Assembly (NCBI GenBank): GCA_025936595.1
Contig: JAICTB010000054.1
Location: 1-11,519, forward strand
Origin: Thermoleophilia bacterium
GTDB taxonomy: Bacteria; Actinomycetota; Thermoleophilia; Gaiellales; Gaiellaceae
Length of the DNA: 11,519 nt
Reading direction: 5' to 3'
Below the pieces are notes generated by a model, which worked only from the letters and a program-made list of their open reading frames with translations, ran no database searches and had not been told where the DNA came from. Every line of letters begins with the position of its first letter. Position 1 is the first letter of the stretch. The translations under genes and the position numbers were made by a program. Positions 1 to 8,397 of this stretch are shown here, one piece after another.

Positions 1-53
1 CGCTCACCGACGAGCAGTCGAAGTACCTCGCCTCGTGGGACGAGGGCACCTGA
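1..53 (+). CDS. ahcY: S-adenosylhomocysteine hydrolase, C-terminal end (partial)
   Basis: Only the last 16 codons are visible, read from position 3 and ending at TGA 51-53. They translate to LTDEQSKYLASWDEGT. The pattern LTxEQxxYLxSWxxGT is the C-terminal tail I associate with the archaeal/thermophile-type adenosylhomocysteinases, which lack the longer PDHYRY-type ending. The enzyme splits S-adenosylhomocysteine into adenosine and homocysteine in the cytoplasm, removing the inhibitory product of SAM-dependent methylation. The next gene, mtnA, starts 6 nt after the stop and also handles a SAM by-product, which supports the call. The identification rests on 16 residues and on context, so it is tentative. 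The rest of the gene lies upstream of the window. Confidence 0.6.
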   Translation, partial: LTDEQSKYLASWDEGT

Positions 54-59
54 GCGGCG

Positions 60-1010
60 TTGCTCGAGCCTGAGCGAATCCTGCGGCTCGAGGGGGACGC
101 TGTCGTCTTCCTCGACCAGCGCAGGCTCCCGCTCGAAGAGATCGAGGTCCGCTGCCGGGACGCGGGCGAGGTCGCGGTGGCCATCAGGACGATGGTCGTC
201 CGCGGCGCGCCCGCGATCGGCGTCGCGGCGGCCTACGGCATCGCCCTCGCAGCTTCCCGCGGCGACGACCTGGCGGCGGCCGACACCGTGCTGCGCGCGT
301 CGCGGCCGACCGCGGTCAACCTCGCCTGGGCGCTCGACGAGATGCGCGAGGATCCGTCGACCGAGCATGCGCGGCGGATCCACGCCGACGAGGTCGACCG
401 CTGCCGCCGCATGGCGGCGCATGCGGCAGAGCTCCTGTCGCCAGGCACGCGCGCGCTCACGCACTGCAACGCGGGCGGGCTCGCGACCGGAGGCTACGGC
501 AGTGCGGTCGGCGCCTTGCTCACCGCGTGGGAGCGGGGATTGCTCCAGCACGTCTGGGTGGACGAGACGCGGCCTCTCCTCCAGGGCGCCCGTCTGACCG
601 CGTGGGAGCTCGAGACGGCGGCGATCCCGCACGCCGTGATCGCCGACTCGGCCGCCGGCTCGCTGATGGCCGCCGGTGAGGTGGACTGCGTGATCACCGG
701 CGCGGACCGCATCGCCGCGAACGGCGACACCGCGAACAAGATCGGCACCTACTCGCTCGCCGTGCTCGCGCACCATCACGCCGTTCCGCTCTACATCATC
801 GCGCCGACGACGACGGTCGACCTCGGGACGCCGAGCGGCGACGCGATCCCGATCGAGGAGCGCGACCCCGCCGAGATCACGAGCCGGTTCGCGGCGCGTA
901 ACCCTGCGTTCGACGTTACACCAGCAGGCCTGATCGCGGCGATCGTGACCGAAGAGCGGGTTCACCGTGCTCCGTTCTCTGCGACGCTCGCCGGCGCGGT
1001 CACGGCATGA
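60..1010 (+). CDS. mtnA: S-methyl-5-thioribose-1-phosphate isomerase (MtnA)
   Basis: Converts the aldose methylthioribose-1-phosphate to the ketose methylthioribulose-1-phosphate in the methionine salvage pathway; a cytoplasmic enzyme of the eIF2B-like fold. The 316-residue product has the family landmarks in order: FLDQRRLP near residues 17-24, the RGAP phosphate-site motif at 48-51 followed by AIGVAAAYG, the catalytic cysteine at C136 in THCNAGGLATGGYG, and the catalytic aspartate at D216 in ITGADRIAANGDTANKIGTY. It is slightly shorter than the usual ~340-350 residues. TTG at 60 is the only plausible start, since an in-frame TGA (the upstream gene's stop) lies at 51-53 and the first ATG falls inside the conserved core. 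A GAGGG at 42-46 is a weak ribosome binding site. Its stop overlaps the next gene's start as ATGA, so the two are probably translationally coupled. No other salvage genes are visible here. Confidence 0.93.
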   Translation: MLEPERILRLEGDAVVFLDQRRLPLEEIEVRCRDAGEVAVAIRTMVVRGAPAIGVAAAYGIALAASRGDDLAAADTVLRASRPTAVNLAWALDEMREDPSTEHARRIHADEVDRCRRMAAHAAELLSPGTRALTHCNAGGLATGGYGSAVGALLTAWERGLLQHVWVDETRPLLQGARLTAWELETAAIPHAVIADSAAGSLMAAGEVDCVITGADRIAANGDTANKIGTYSLAVLAHHHAVPLYIIAPTTTVDLGTPSGDAIPIEERDPAEITSRFAARNPAFDVTPAGLIAAIVTEERVHRAPFSATLAGAVTA

Positions 1011-1771
1011 AGGCACTCGTGCTTGCCGCCGGGTACGCCACGCGTCTCCGTCCGCTGACCGACACCTGGGCGAAGGAGCTGCTCCCGGTCGGCGGGCGCC
1101 CGATCATCGATCGCATCGTCGAGGGTCTCGGCGCCGTGCCGGAGATCGACGAGGTGCACGTGGTCACGAACGCGCAGAAGGCGCCTGGGTTCCACCAGTG
1201 GGCGCGCGGCCGCGACGTGAGGATCCACGACGACGGGACGACGTCGAACGACGACAAGCTCGGCGCGATCGGGGACATGCAGTTCGTCATCGAGCGTGCA
1301 CAGATGGACGACGACCTGCTCGTGATCGCTGGCGACAACCTCTTCGAGTTCCGGCTTGCCGACTTCGTCGCGTTCTGGCGTAGCCACGGTGTGGCAAGCG
1401 CGGTCGCCGTCCGCGACGTCGGATCGCTCGAGCTCGCCTCGCGCTACGGCGTCGTCGACCTCGCACCCGACGGCCGTATCCGGTCGTTCGTCGAGAAGCC
1501 GGCCGACCCGCAGTCGAGCCTGGCGGCGACCGCGACCTATGCGTACCACCGCGATCACGTGCGCCTCGTCCGCCCGTATCTGGAGGCCGAGCACGGCTCC
1601 GACGAGCCGGGGCGCTTCCTCGGGTGGCTCCAGCGCCATGAGCCGGTCTACGGCTGGGTGTTTCACGAGAGCTGGCACGACATCGGGAACTACGAGCAGC
1701 TGCTCGAGGCGGACAACGAGCTGCGGGTCGCGGCCGGGCTACCACCTCGCTCGGTCTACTCGCCCGACTGA
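1007..1771 (+). CDS. Sugar-1-phosphate nucleotidyltransferase (NTP_transferase family)
   Basis: A 254-residue cytoplasmic enzyme that should couple a sugar-1-phosphate with an NTP to give an NDP-sugar and pyrophosphate. Visible motifs are the N-terminal nucleotide-binding loop LAAGYATRLRPLT (residues 6-18, a common variant of GxGTRLxPLT), KELLPVGGRPIID (23-35), the metal-binding aspartate D110 in IAGDNLFEF, the FVEKP sugar-site motif (161-165) and the C-terminal WHDIGNYEQLLEA segment (223-235). It lacks the left-handed beta-helix of GlmU or AGPase and is the size of a single-domain thymidylyl- or guanylyltransferase. The exact sugar and nucleotide cannot be read from sequence alone; dTTP/glucose-1-P or GTP/mannose-1-P types are the main options. 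ATG 1007 overlaps the mtnA stop by 4 nt, so it is the last gene of the ahcY-mtnA unit. A link to methionine salvage is not implied by its family. Confidence 0.88.
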   Translation: MKALVLAAGYATRLRPLTDTWAKELLPVGGRPIIDRIVEGLGAVPEIDEVHVVTNAQKAPGFHQWARGRDVRIHDDGTTSNDDKLGAIGDMQFVIERAQMDDDLLVIAGDNLFEFRLADFVAFWRSHGVASAVAVRDVGSLELASRYGVVDLAPDGRIRSFVEKPADPQSSLAATATYAYHRDHVRLVRPYLEAEHGSDEPGRFLGWLQRHEPVYGWVFHESWHDIGNYEQLLEADNELRVAAGLPPRSVYSPD

Positions 1772-1785
1772 GACGGTCGCGGCCG

Positions 1786-1812
1786 TGAAGTTGCACTTTT
1801 GTTGCAGCTTCG
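1786..1812 (+). terminator. Hairpin downstream of the nucleotidyltransferase gene
   Basis: A 9-bp stem (1786-1794 with 1804-1812, including two G-U pairs) encloses a 9-nt T-rich loop. It lies 14 nt after the stop codon and just before the comF -35 box, in a locally AT-rich patch of an otherwise very GC-rich region. No U-tract follows, so it is not a classical intrinsic terminator. It may end the upstream operon or act as an operator: GTTGCA also occurs twice as a direct repeat 11 bp apart (1790-1795, 1801-1806). Confidence 0.35.
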
Positions 1813-1815
1813 GCA

Positions 1816-1844
1816 CTGACACGGCACACGATCCGCCCTAGCGT
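1816..1844 (+). promoter_or_regulatory. Predicted promoter for comF
   Basis: CTGACA at 1816-1821 (5 of 6 to TTGACA) and TAGCGT at 1839-1844 (TANNNT type) are separated by exactly 17 nt. This is the best complete -35/-10 pair in the window. Transcription would begin near 1851-1852, where a GTG triplet (1852-1854) sits 7 nt after the -10, the same spacing as at the leaderless-looking genes downstream. That GTG is not in the comF frame (see the comF entry). Confidence 0.6.
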
Positions 1845-1867
1845 GGGCGGCGTGGCTCGTCGACCTT

Positions 1868-2512
1868 CTGCTCCCACGCAAATGCGTCAACTGTGGCGCC
1901 GCTGCAGACACACTCTGCGGCCGTTGCCTGCGCGAGCTGCGTCCGCTCGGTGGGTCGCGCTGCTCGAGGTGTGGAGCGCCGACTGCCTGGAGCGTCGAGC
2001 GCTGCCGGGAGTGCGCCGGCCGCCGGCTCGCGTTTCTGCGCGCCCGGGCGGCGGTCGCCTACGACGGCCCGGCCCGTCCGCTCGTGCGGGCGTGGAAGGA
2101 GCGCGGCCTCCGCCCGGTCGCGATCCTCGCCGCAGAGCTCGTCGTCGCCCACGTCGAGCGGCCGGCGGCAGACGTCATCGCGTATATCCCCGCTGACCCG
2201 GTCCGCCAGCTTGGTCGCGGGCACCATCCGGCCGAGCGGCTCGCGCACGAGCTCGGCGTGCGCTGGGAGCTCGACCAGGCGGTGCTCCTGCGGCGTACCC
2301 GTGCTGTGCCGCGGCAGACGGGACTGCCACGTGCCGACCGCGCGCGCAACGTTCGGAACGCCTTCGCGGCGACGTCGCCGGTGCCGGGGCGCGTGGTGCT
2401 CGTCGACGACGTCTACACGACGGGCGCGACCGCCGACGCGGCAGCACGCGCGCTGCGATCCGCAGGCGCCGAGGACGTACAGGTCGTGACCTTCGCACGC
2501 GCGGTCCGGTAG
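1868..2512 (+). CDS. comF: ComF-family phosphoribosyltransferase, start unresolved
   Basis: A ComFC/GntX-type protein: an N-terminal cysteine-rich zinc-binding region followed by a type I phosphoribosyltransferase domain. In competent bacteria the family acts with ComFA in handling incoming DNA; elsewhere its substrate is uncertain. Four CxxC pairs are read in this frame, at codons 1883/1892, 1916/1925, 1961/1970 and 2003/2012. Family segments follow: VAYDGPARPLVRAWKE, PADPVRQLGRGHHPAERLA, RRTRAVPRQTGLPRADRARNVRNAF, and the PRPP loop VVLVDDVYTTGAT at 2393-2431. The frame opens at 1820 and contains no ATG, GTG or TTG until GTG 2084, which would discard all eight cysteines. CTG 1868 is the only NTG codon ahead of the first cysteine and is used here as a placeholder. 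The promoter-aligned GTG 1852 is out of frame by one base. Residues before CTG 1868 (AWAAWLVDL) already resemble ComF, so the true start may be upstream, or one base may be wrong. Confidence 0.82.
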   Translation: MLPRKCVNCGAAADTLCGRCLRELRPLGGSRCSRCGAPTAWSVERCRECAGRRLAFLRARAAVAYDGPARPLVRAWKERGLRPVAILAAELVVAHVERPAADVIAYIPADPVRQLGRGHHPAERLAHELGVRWELDQAVLLRRTRAVPRQTGLPRADRARNVRNAFAATSPVPGRVVLVDDVYTTGATADAAARALRSAGAEDVQVVTFARAVR

Positions 2513-2536
2513 GGGCGGTGGGCCGGCGCCGTCCGC

Positions 2537-2542
2537 TAGGCT
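2537..2542 (+). promoter_or_regulatory. Predicted -10 box for hpf
   Basis: TAGGCT, identical to the hexamer before the membrane-protein gene at 6763-6768, lies 38 nt before the hpf ATG. It would give a short leader starting near 2549 that carries the Shine-Dalgarno sequence. No good -35 is seen at 16-19 nt upstream, so this is a moderate call. A stress-responsive promoter would fit a hibernation factor but is not shown by the sequence. Confidence 0.4.
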
Positions 2543-2568
2543 CGGTGGCAAGAGTCGACCACCACCCG

Positions 2569-2575
2569 AAGGAGG
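2569..2575 (+). promoter_or_regulatory. Strong ribosome binding site fixing the hpf start
   Basis: AAGGAGG, a perfect Shine-Dalgarno core, ends 5 nt before ATG 2581. It is the strongest ribosome binding site in the window and decides the hpf start against the in-frame GTG at 2518. Confidence 0.85.
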
Positions 2576-2580
2576 CGCTG

Positions 2581-2931
2581 ATGAGGCTTCAGGTGAAGGG
2601 CAAGAACGTGGAGGTCAGCCCGTCGATTCGCGACTACGCCGAGCGGAAGCTCGCGCGCCTCTCGAAGCAGCTCGCCGAGCAGACCCAGGTCGAGGTCGAG
2701 CTCTCCGAGCAGCGAAATCCTTCGATCGCCGCCTGTCATGTCGCCGAGGGAACGATCTTCACCAAGGGCCCGACCCTGCGCGCGCGCGAAGCCTCGCCGG
2801 ACATGAAGGCATCGATCGACGAGCTGGCCGTGAAGCTCGAGCGTCAGGTGAAGCGCTACCGGGAGATGCGGAACGTCGAGCCGCGCCGCCACGCGCAGCA
2901 CCGTATGGGCGCCGGCCCCGGCCCCGCCTAG
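2581..2931 (+). CDS. hpf: Ribosome hibernation-promoting factor, short form (HPF/RaiA)
   Basis: A small protein that binds the decoding centre of the 30S subunit and holds ribosomes inactive in stationary phase or stress. The 116 residues match the S30AE domain: MRLQVKGKNVEVSPSIRDYAERKL at the N terminus, a central strand region with ELSEQRNPSIAACHVAEGTIF (40-60), RAREASPDMKASIDELAVKLERQVKRYREM (67-96), then a short basic tail rich in R, H, G and P. Most Actinobacteria carry the long form (about 180-230 residues) with a C-terminal dimerisation domain that makes 100S ribosome dimers. That domain is absent: the frame ends at TAG 2929-2931. The next gene begins 1 nt later but does not resemble the missing domain. 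The hpf-secA adjacency is also typical of Firmicutes. Confidence 0.92.
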   Translation: MRLQVKGKNVEVSPSIRDYAERKLARLSKQLAEQTQVEVELSEQRNPSIAACHVAEGTIFTKGPTLRAREASPDMKASIDELAVKLERQVKRYREMRNVEPRRHAQHRMGAGPGPA

Positions 2932-2932
2932 C

Positions 2933-3526
2933 TTGGCGCTGTTCCGGCGGCGCCGGCCGCTGCACCACGAGCTCGCGCAGGCGGCGAACATGCCGCTCGG
3001 CTTCGGCGCGGCCACGCCACCGGGGCCCGCGGCGGCTCTGCCCGGCTGGGACGGCGAGCAGCGCGGCGAGCCGGGGGTGCACGGCGTGCCGCGGTCGCGG
3101 CGCTGGGACGCCGTCGTGACCGCGACGGCGCCGGGCCTGCGCGGCGACCTGATCCACTTCGTCGCGCTCGCGGACGGCACGGTTGTGGTCGAGGAGGACG
3201 AGCCCGAGGGCGCGCTCACGCCGCTCGCGGACGCGGTCGAGGGGGCCGTGCCGCCGCCCTACCGGGCGGAGGCGGTGCGGCGTGGACCGGAGACGTGGGC
3301 GGTGGGTGCATCGCGTATCCAGGTCGCCGACATCGCGGGTCTCGCCGGCGACGAGGCCGAGCTCGTCGTCACACGCGACGGCCACGTCCTGCGCGTGGAC
3401 GGCCGTACGACGCTCGGTCGCGCCCAGGGCCTGGAACGGGCCGGGGAGGCCGTCGGTGCGGAGTACGTGGTGCGCGCGAGACGGCTGGACGGCGAGCTCT
3501 GGGAGGTCGAGGCGACACCGATTTAG
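2933..3526 (+). CDS. Uncharacterised protein with two copies of a ~70-residue unit
   Basis: I do not recognise a named family. From TTG 2933, 1 nt after the hpf stop, it encodes 197 residues; ATG 2990 is the only other nearby start. Residues 1-10 are basic (LFRRRRPL), 11-55 are Gly/Pro/Ala-rich and probably disordered. The remainder falls into two similar halves, about 58-129 and 128-197. Both show GLxGD, then a strand with xxDGxVxxxxD, a helix-like stretch containing LxxAxEAV, then YxxxAxRxxxxxWxVxAxxI. No signal peptide, membrane segment or catalytic signature is visible, so it is probably cytoplasmic. Tight coupling to hpf suggests co-expression with ribosome hibernation; its position before secA equally allows a link to secretion. 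Codon use is like its neighbours, so there is no sign of recent transfer. The reading frame is credible because of the internal repeat and the close packing between known genes. Confidence 0.8.
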   Translation: MALFRRRRPLHHELAQAANMPLGFGAATPPGPAAALPGWDGEQRGEPGVHGVPRSRRWDAVVTATAPGLRGDLIHFVALADGTVVVEEDEPEGALTPLADAVEGAVPPPYRAEAVRRGPETWAVGASRIQVADIAGLAGDEAELVVTRDGHVLRVDGRTTLGRAQGLERAGEAVGAEYVVRARRLDGELWEVEATPI

Positions 3527-3531
3527 ACCGG

Positions 3532-3537
3532 TACCCT
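3532..3537 (+). promoter_or_regulatory. Predicted -10 box for secA (leaderless)
   Basis: TACCCT lies 8 nt before the secA ATG, which has no Shine-Dalgarno sequence upstream. Transcription would start at or next to the ATG. The -35 region holds only a weak match (TCGAGG, 3507-3512, 19 nt away). Confidence 0.45.
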
Positions 3538-3545
3538 GTCGCGAC

Positions 3546-6202
<2,657 letters not shown>

Positions 6203-6218
<16 letters not shown>

Positions 6219-6754
6219 CGATCCCCGAGCCGCCACTCGCCGACGACCTGATCCGCCTCGCGCCGATGGCGCAGAGCGACCACGCCGAGCTCCTTCCGAT
6301 CGTCGGCGATCCCGCGGTCGAGCGCTTCACGCTGCTCCCGAGCCGGGCGGACGCCGGGTTCGTCGAGAGCTGGATCGCGCACTACGAGCGCGGCTGGGAG
6401 GAGGGGACGCGCGCGGGCTTCGTCGCCCGCGACGTCGCCGGCGGAGCGCTGCTCGCCTTTGCGGCGATCGTGCACCTCGACCTCGGCGCGCAGGAGGGCG
6501 AGCTCGGCTACCTCGTCCTCCCGGCGGCACGCGGCCGCGGCGTCGCCGGGCGCGCCGTCGGGCTCCTCACGCGCTGGGGCTTCGACGAGCTGGGGCTCGA
6601 GCGGCTCGAGCTGCGAATCGATACCGCGAACACCGCGTCGGTGCGCGTCGCCGAGAGCAGCGGCTACCGCCTCGACGGCGTGCTTCGGAACGCGCACTTC
6701 AAAGAGGGTCTCCGGTCCGACACCGGCATCTGGTCACGCCTCCGCATCGACTGA
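6203..6754 (+). CDS. GNAT family N-acetyltransferase (RimJ/RimL-like)
   Basis: A cytoplasmic acetyl-CoA-dependent acetyltransferase of unknown substrate. It resembles the RimJ/RimL group, which acts on protein N termini (ribosomal proteins) or small amines. Visible features: an opening DDLIRLAPMAQSDHAEL (residues 14-30), central strands LLAFAAIVHLDLGAQEGELGYLV (83-105), the acetyl-CoA pyrophosphate loop ARGRGVAGRAV (109-119), and the C-terminal NTASVRVAESSGYRLDGVLRN (143-163) typical of the group. The start is inferred: GTG 6203 lies inside the end of secA (16-nt overlap) and gives 183 residues including the whole first strand. ATG 6266 would cut off the conserved RLAP strand. No clear ribosome binding site is visible, so translation may be coupled to secA. 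It is the gene between secA and the membrane-protein promoter and has ordinary local codon use. Confidence 0.85.
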
Positions 6755-6762
6755 GGATCGCT

Positions 6763-6768
6763 TAGGCT
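6763..6768 (+). promoter_or_regulatory. Predicted -10 box for the membrane-protein gene (leaderless)
   Basis: TAGGCT, the same hexamer as before hpf, lies 7 nt before GTG 6776, so transcription should begin at the start codon. There is no convincing -35 and no Shine-Dalgarno sequence. Confidence 0.5.
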
Positions 6769-6775
6769 CCCCCGG

Positions 6776-8380
6776 GTGAGCGTGGCCGAACGACGGCTCC
6801 TCGCCCGCGAGGCGACGGTCTCCGCGGCGGTTGCCGCGTCGCTCGCCGCACTCCTCCTCTGGCTCGGCCCACCAGGCGTCGACCTCGCGGCGCACGCCTA
6901 CCAGCGCACGTTCCTGCTCGAGCACGGTTTCGCCGTCTGGAACAACTTCTGGTACGCGGGGCGCTACTCGTTCGTCACGTACAGCTTCATCTACTACCCG
7001 CTGGCGTTGCTCCTCGGCATCAAGGCCCTGGCCGTCGCTACGATCGGGGCCGCCGCACTCGCGTTCACGCTCGTCGTCTGGCAGGAGTGGGGGCGCGCGA
7101 CGCGGTTCTCGAGTCGCATGTTCGCGGTGCTCTGGGCGGGCATCGTGCTTTCCGCGGCGTTTCCGTTCGCGCTGGGCGCGGCCCTGGCGCTGCTCGCCGT
7201 CAGCGCGCTGCAGCGCGGGCGGCGGCGGCTGTTCGCCGGGCTCGTCTTCCTGACGCTGCTCGCGAGCCCGCTCGCGTTTCTGCTGCTCGCCCTCGTGCTC
7301 GCGGGCGGCACGCTCGAGAAGCGCCCGCGGCGCGCGACCGTGCTCGTGATCGTCGGAGCGACTGCGTTCGAGCTCGCGCTGCGCCGGCTCTTTCCGGGCG
7401 AAGGACGCTTCCCGTTCTCGTTCGCCGATTTCGTGCCCGGCGCCGTGTTCGCGGTCCTCGGGATCGCGATCACGGTGCGCGTGCCGCGCGCGCGGAGGCT
7501 GCTCGGGATGTTCTCGGTGTTCCTCGCGGCGATCCTGCTTGCGTTCGCGATCCCGAGCGACCTCGGGTCGAACGTCGAGCGCCTCAAGTTCGCGGCGATC
7601 CCGATCGCGCTTCTCGCGGTCGCCCTCGCGCCGCGGCGGATCCTTCTCGCGATCCCGCTTGTCGCCGTCGCGGGGTTCTGGAACATCTCCGCGCTCGCGC
7701 ACACGGCACAGCGCGCCGGACACGACCCCGCGCATTCGGCTCTCTACTGGGCGCCCGCGATCGGCTACCTGCGCGCGCACCTGAGCCCGTCGTACCGGGT
7801 CGAGGCGGTCGACACGGCGGAGCACTGGGCTGCGGCGTACCTCCCGGACGCGGGTATCCCGATCGTCCGCGGCTGGTACCGCCAGAGCGATTTCCCGCAG
7901 AACGAGCTGCTCTACGACCGCGGCCTGCAGGCGACGGCATACGAGGCGTGGCTGCGTGCGCAGGGCGTGCGCTACGTCGTGCTCTCCGATGCGCCGACCG
8001 ACTACAGCGCGCGCGCGGAGGCGGTGCTCGTCCGCTCGGGAACGACGTCGCTCGTACGCGTCTTTCGGTCGGCGCACGTGAGCGTGTACGAGCTGCCGAA
8101 CGCAATGCCGATCGTCACGGGCGCGGGAGACGCGAGCGTGCTGTGGATGTGGCCGACGCGCATCGTCGCGCAGCTCGACGCGCCCGGCCGCTACCGCGTG
8201 AAGGTGCGCTGGTCGCCGTACTGGCACACCTCCGAGGGGTGCCTGTGGCGCGGGCCCGACGGGACGCTGCGCCTGCTCGCGCGCCACGCGGGGCTCGTCG
8301 ACCTGCGTATCTCGGTCGGCGTCGAGCGGGGTCTCGAAACGCTCACCGGGCTCGCTCCCCGCCGTGTGTGCTCGCGCTGA
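6776..8380 (+). CDS. Polytopic membrane protein, GT-C glycosyltransferase-like
   Basis: A 534-residue integral membrane protein. Hydrophobic segments are visible at about residues 13-30, 70-100 (probably two), 116-143, 152-176, 187-203, 218-235, 242-260, 271-285 and 288-306; the last ~225 residues are mostly hydrophilic and mix strands with Trp/Tyr-rich stretches. After the first membrane span comes GVDLAAHAYQRTFLLEHG (34-51) and then WNNFWYAGRYSFVTYSFIYYPLALLLG (55-81). An acidic residue in the first external loop followed by such an aromatic segment is the general plan of GT-C glycosyltransferases and of the membrane proteins related to YfhO/PTPS_related, which use lipid-linked sugars to modify cell-envelope polymers. 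The loop here has D36-x3-H40 rather than a clear DD/DE pair. Function is therefore inferred from topology, and the substrate is unknown. Start GTG 6776 is supported by the -10 box 7 nt upstream. Confidence 0.7.
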   Translation: MSVAERRLLAREATVSAAVAASLAALLLWLGPPGVDLAAHAYQRTFLLEHGFAVWNNFWYAGRYSFVTYSFIYYPLALLLGIKALAVATIGAAALAFTLVVWQEWGRATRFSSRMFAVLWAGIVLSAAFPFALGAALALLAVSALQRGRRRLFAGLVFLTLLASPLAFLLLALVLAGGTLEKRPRRATVLVIVGATAFELALRRLFPGEGRFPFSFADFVPGAVFAVLGIAITVRVPRARRLLGMFSVFLAAILLAFAIPSDLGSNVERLKFAAIPIALLAVALAPRRILLAIPLVAVAGFWNISALAHTAQRAGHDPAHSALYWAPAIGYLRAHLSPSYRVEAVDTAEHWAAAYLPDAGIPIVRGWYRQSDFPQNELLYDRGLQATAYEAWLRAQGVRYVVLSDAPTDYSARAEAVLVRSGTTSLVRVFRSAHVSVYELPNAMPIVTGAGDASVLWMWPTRIVAQLDAPGRYRVKVRWSPYWHTSEGCLWRGPDGTLRLLARHAGLVDLRISVGVERGLETLTGLAPRRVCSR

Positions 8381-8384
8381 CGGG

Positions 8385-8390
8385 TACCAT
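8385..8390 (+). promoter_or_regulatory. Predicted -10 box for prfB (leaderless)
   Basis: TACCAT lies 7 nt before GTG 8398, the start of the N-terminal part of release factor 2. This supports beginning prfB there rather than at GTG 8465. No convincing -35 is seen. Confidence 0.5.
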
Positions 8391-8397
8391 CGCCGCC

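Noticed and set aside
2084..2512. ComF starting at GTG 2084
   Set aside because: This would drop all four CxxC pairs and the conserved VAYDG segment, which are clearly encoded in frame upstream.
2518..2580. An upstream GTG start adding 21 residues to HPF
   Set aside because: A perfect AAGGAGG sits 5 nt before ATG 2581, homology starts there, and the added stretch spans the -10 box.
3183..3545. An N-terminal extension of SecA into the preceding gene
   Set aside because: It overlaps the repeat protein in another frame, is Arg/Ser-rich noise, and SecA homology begins at ATG 3546.
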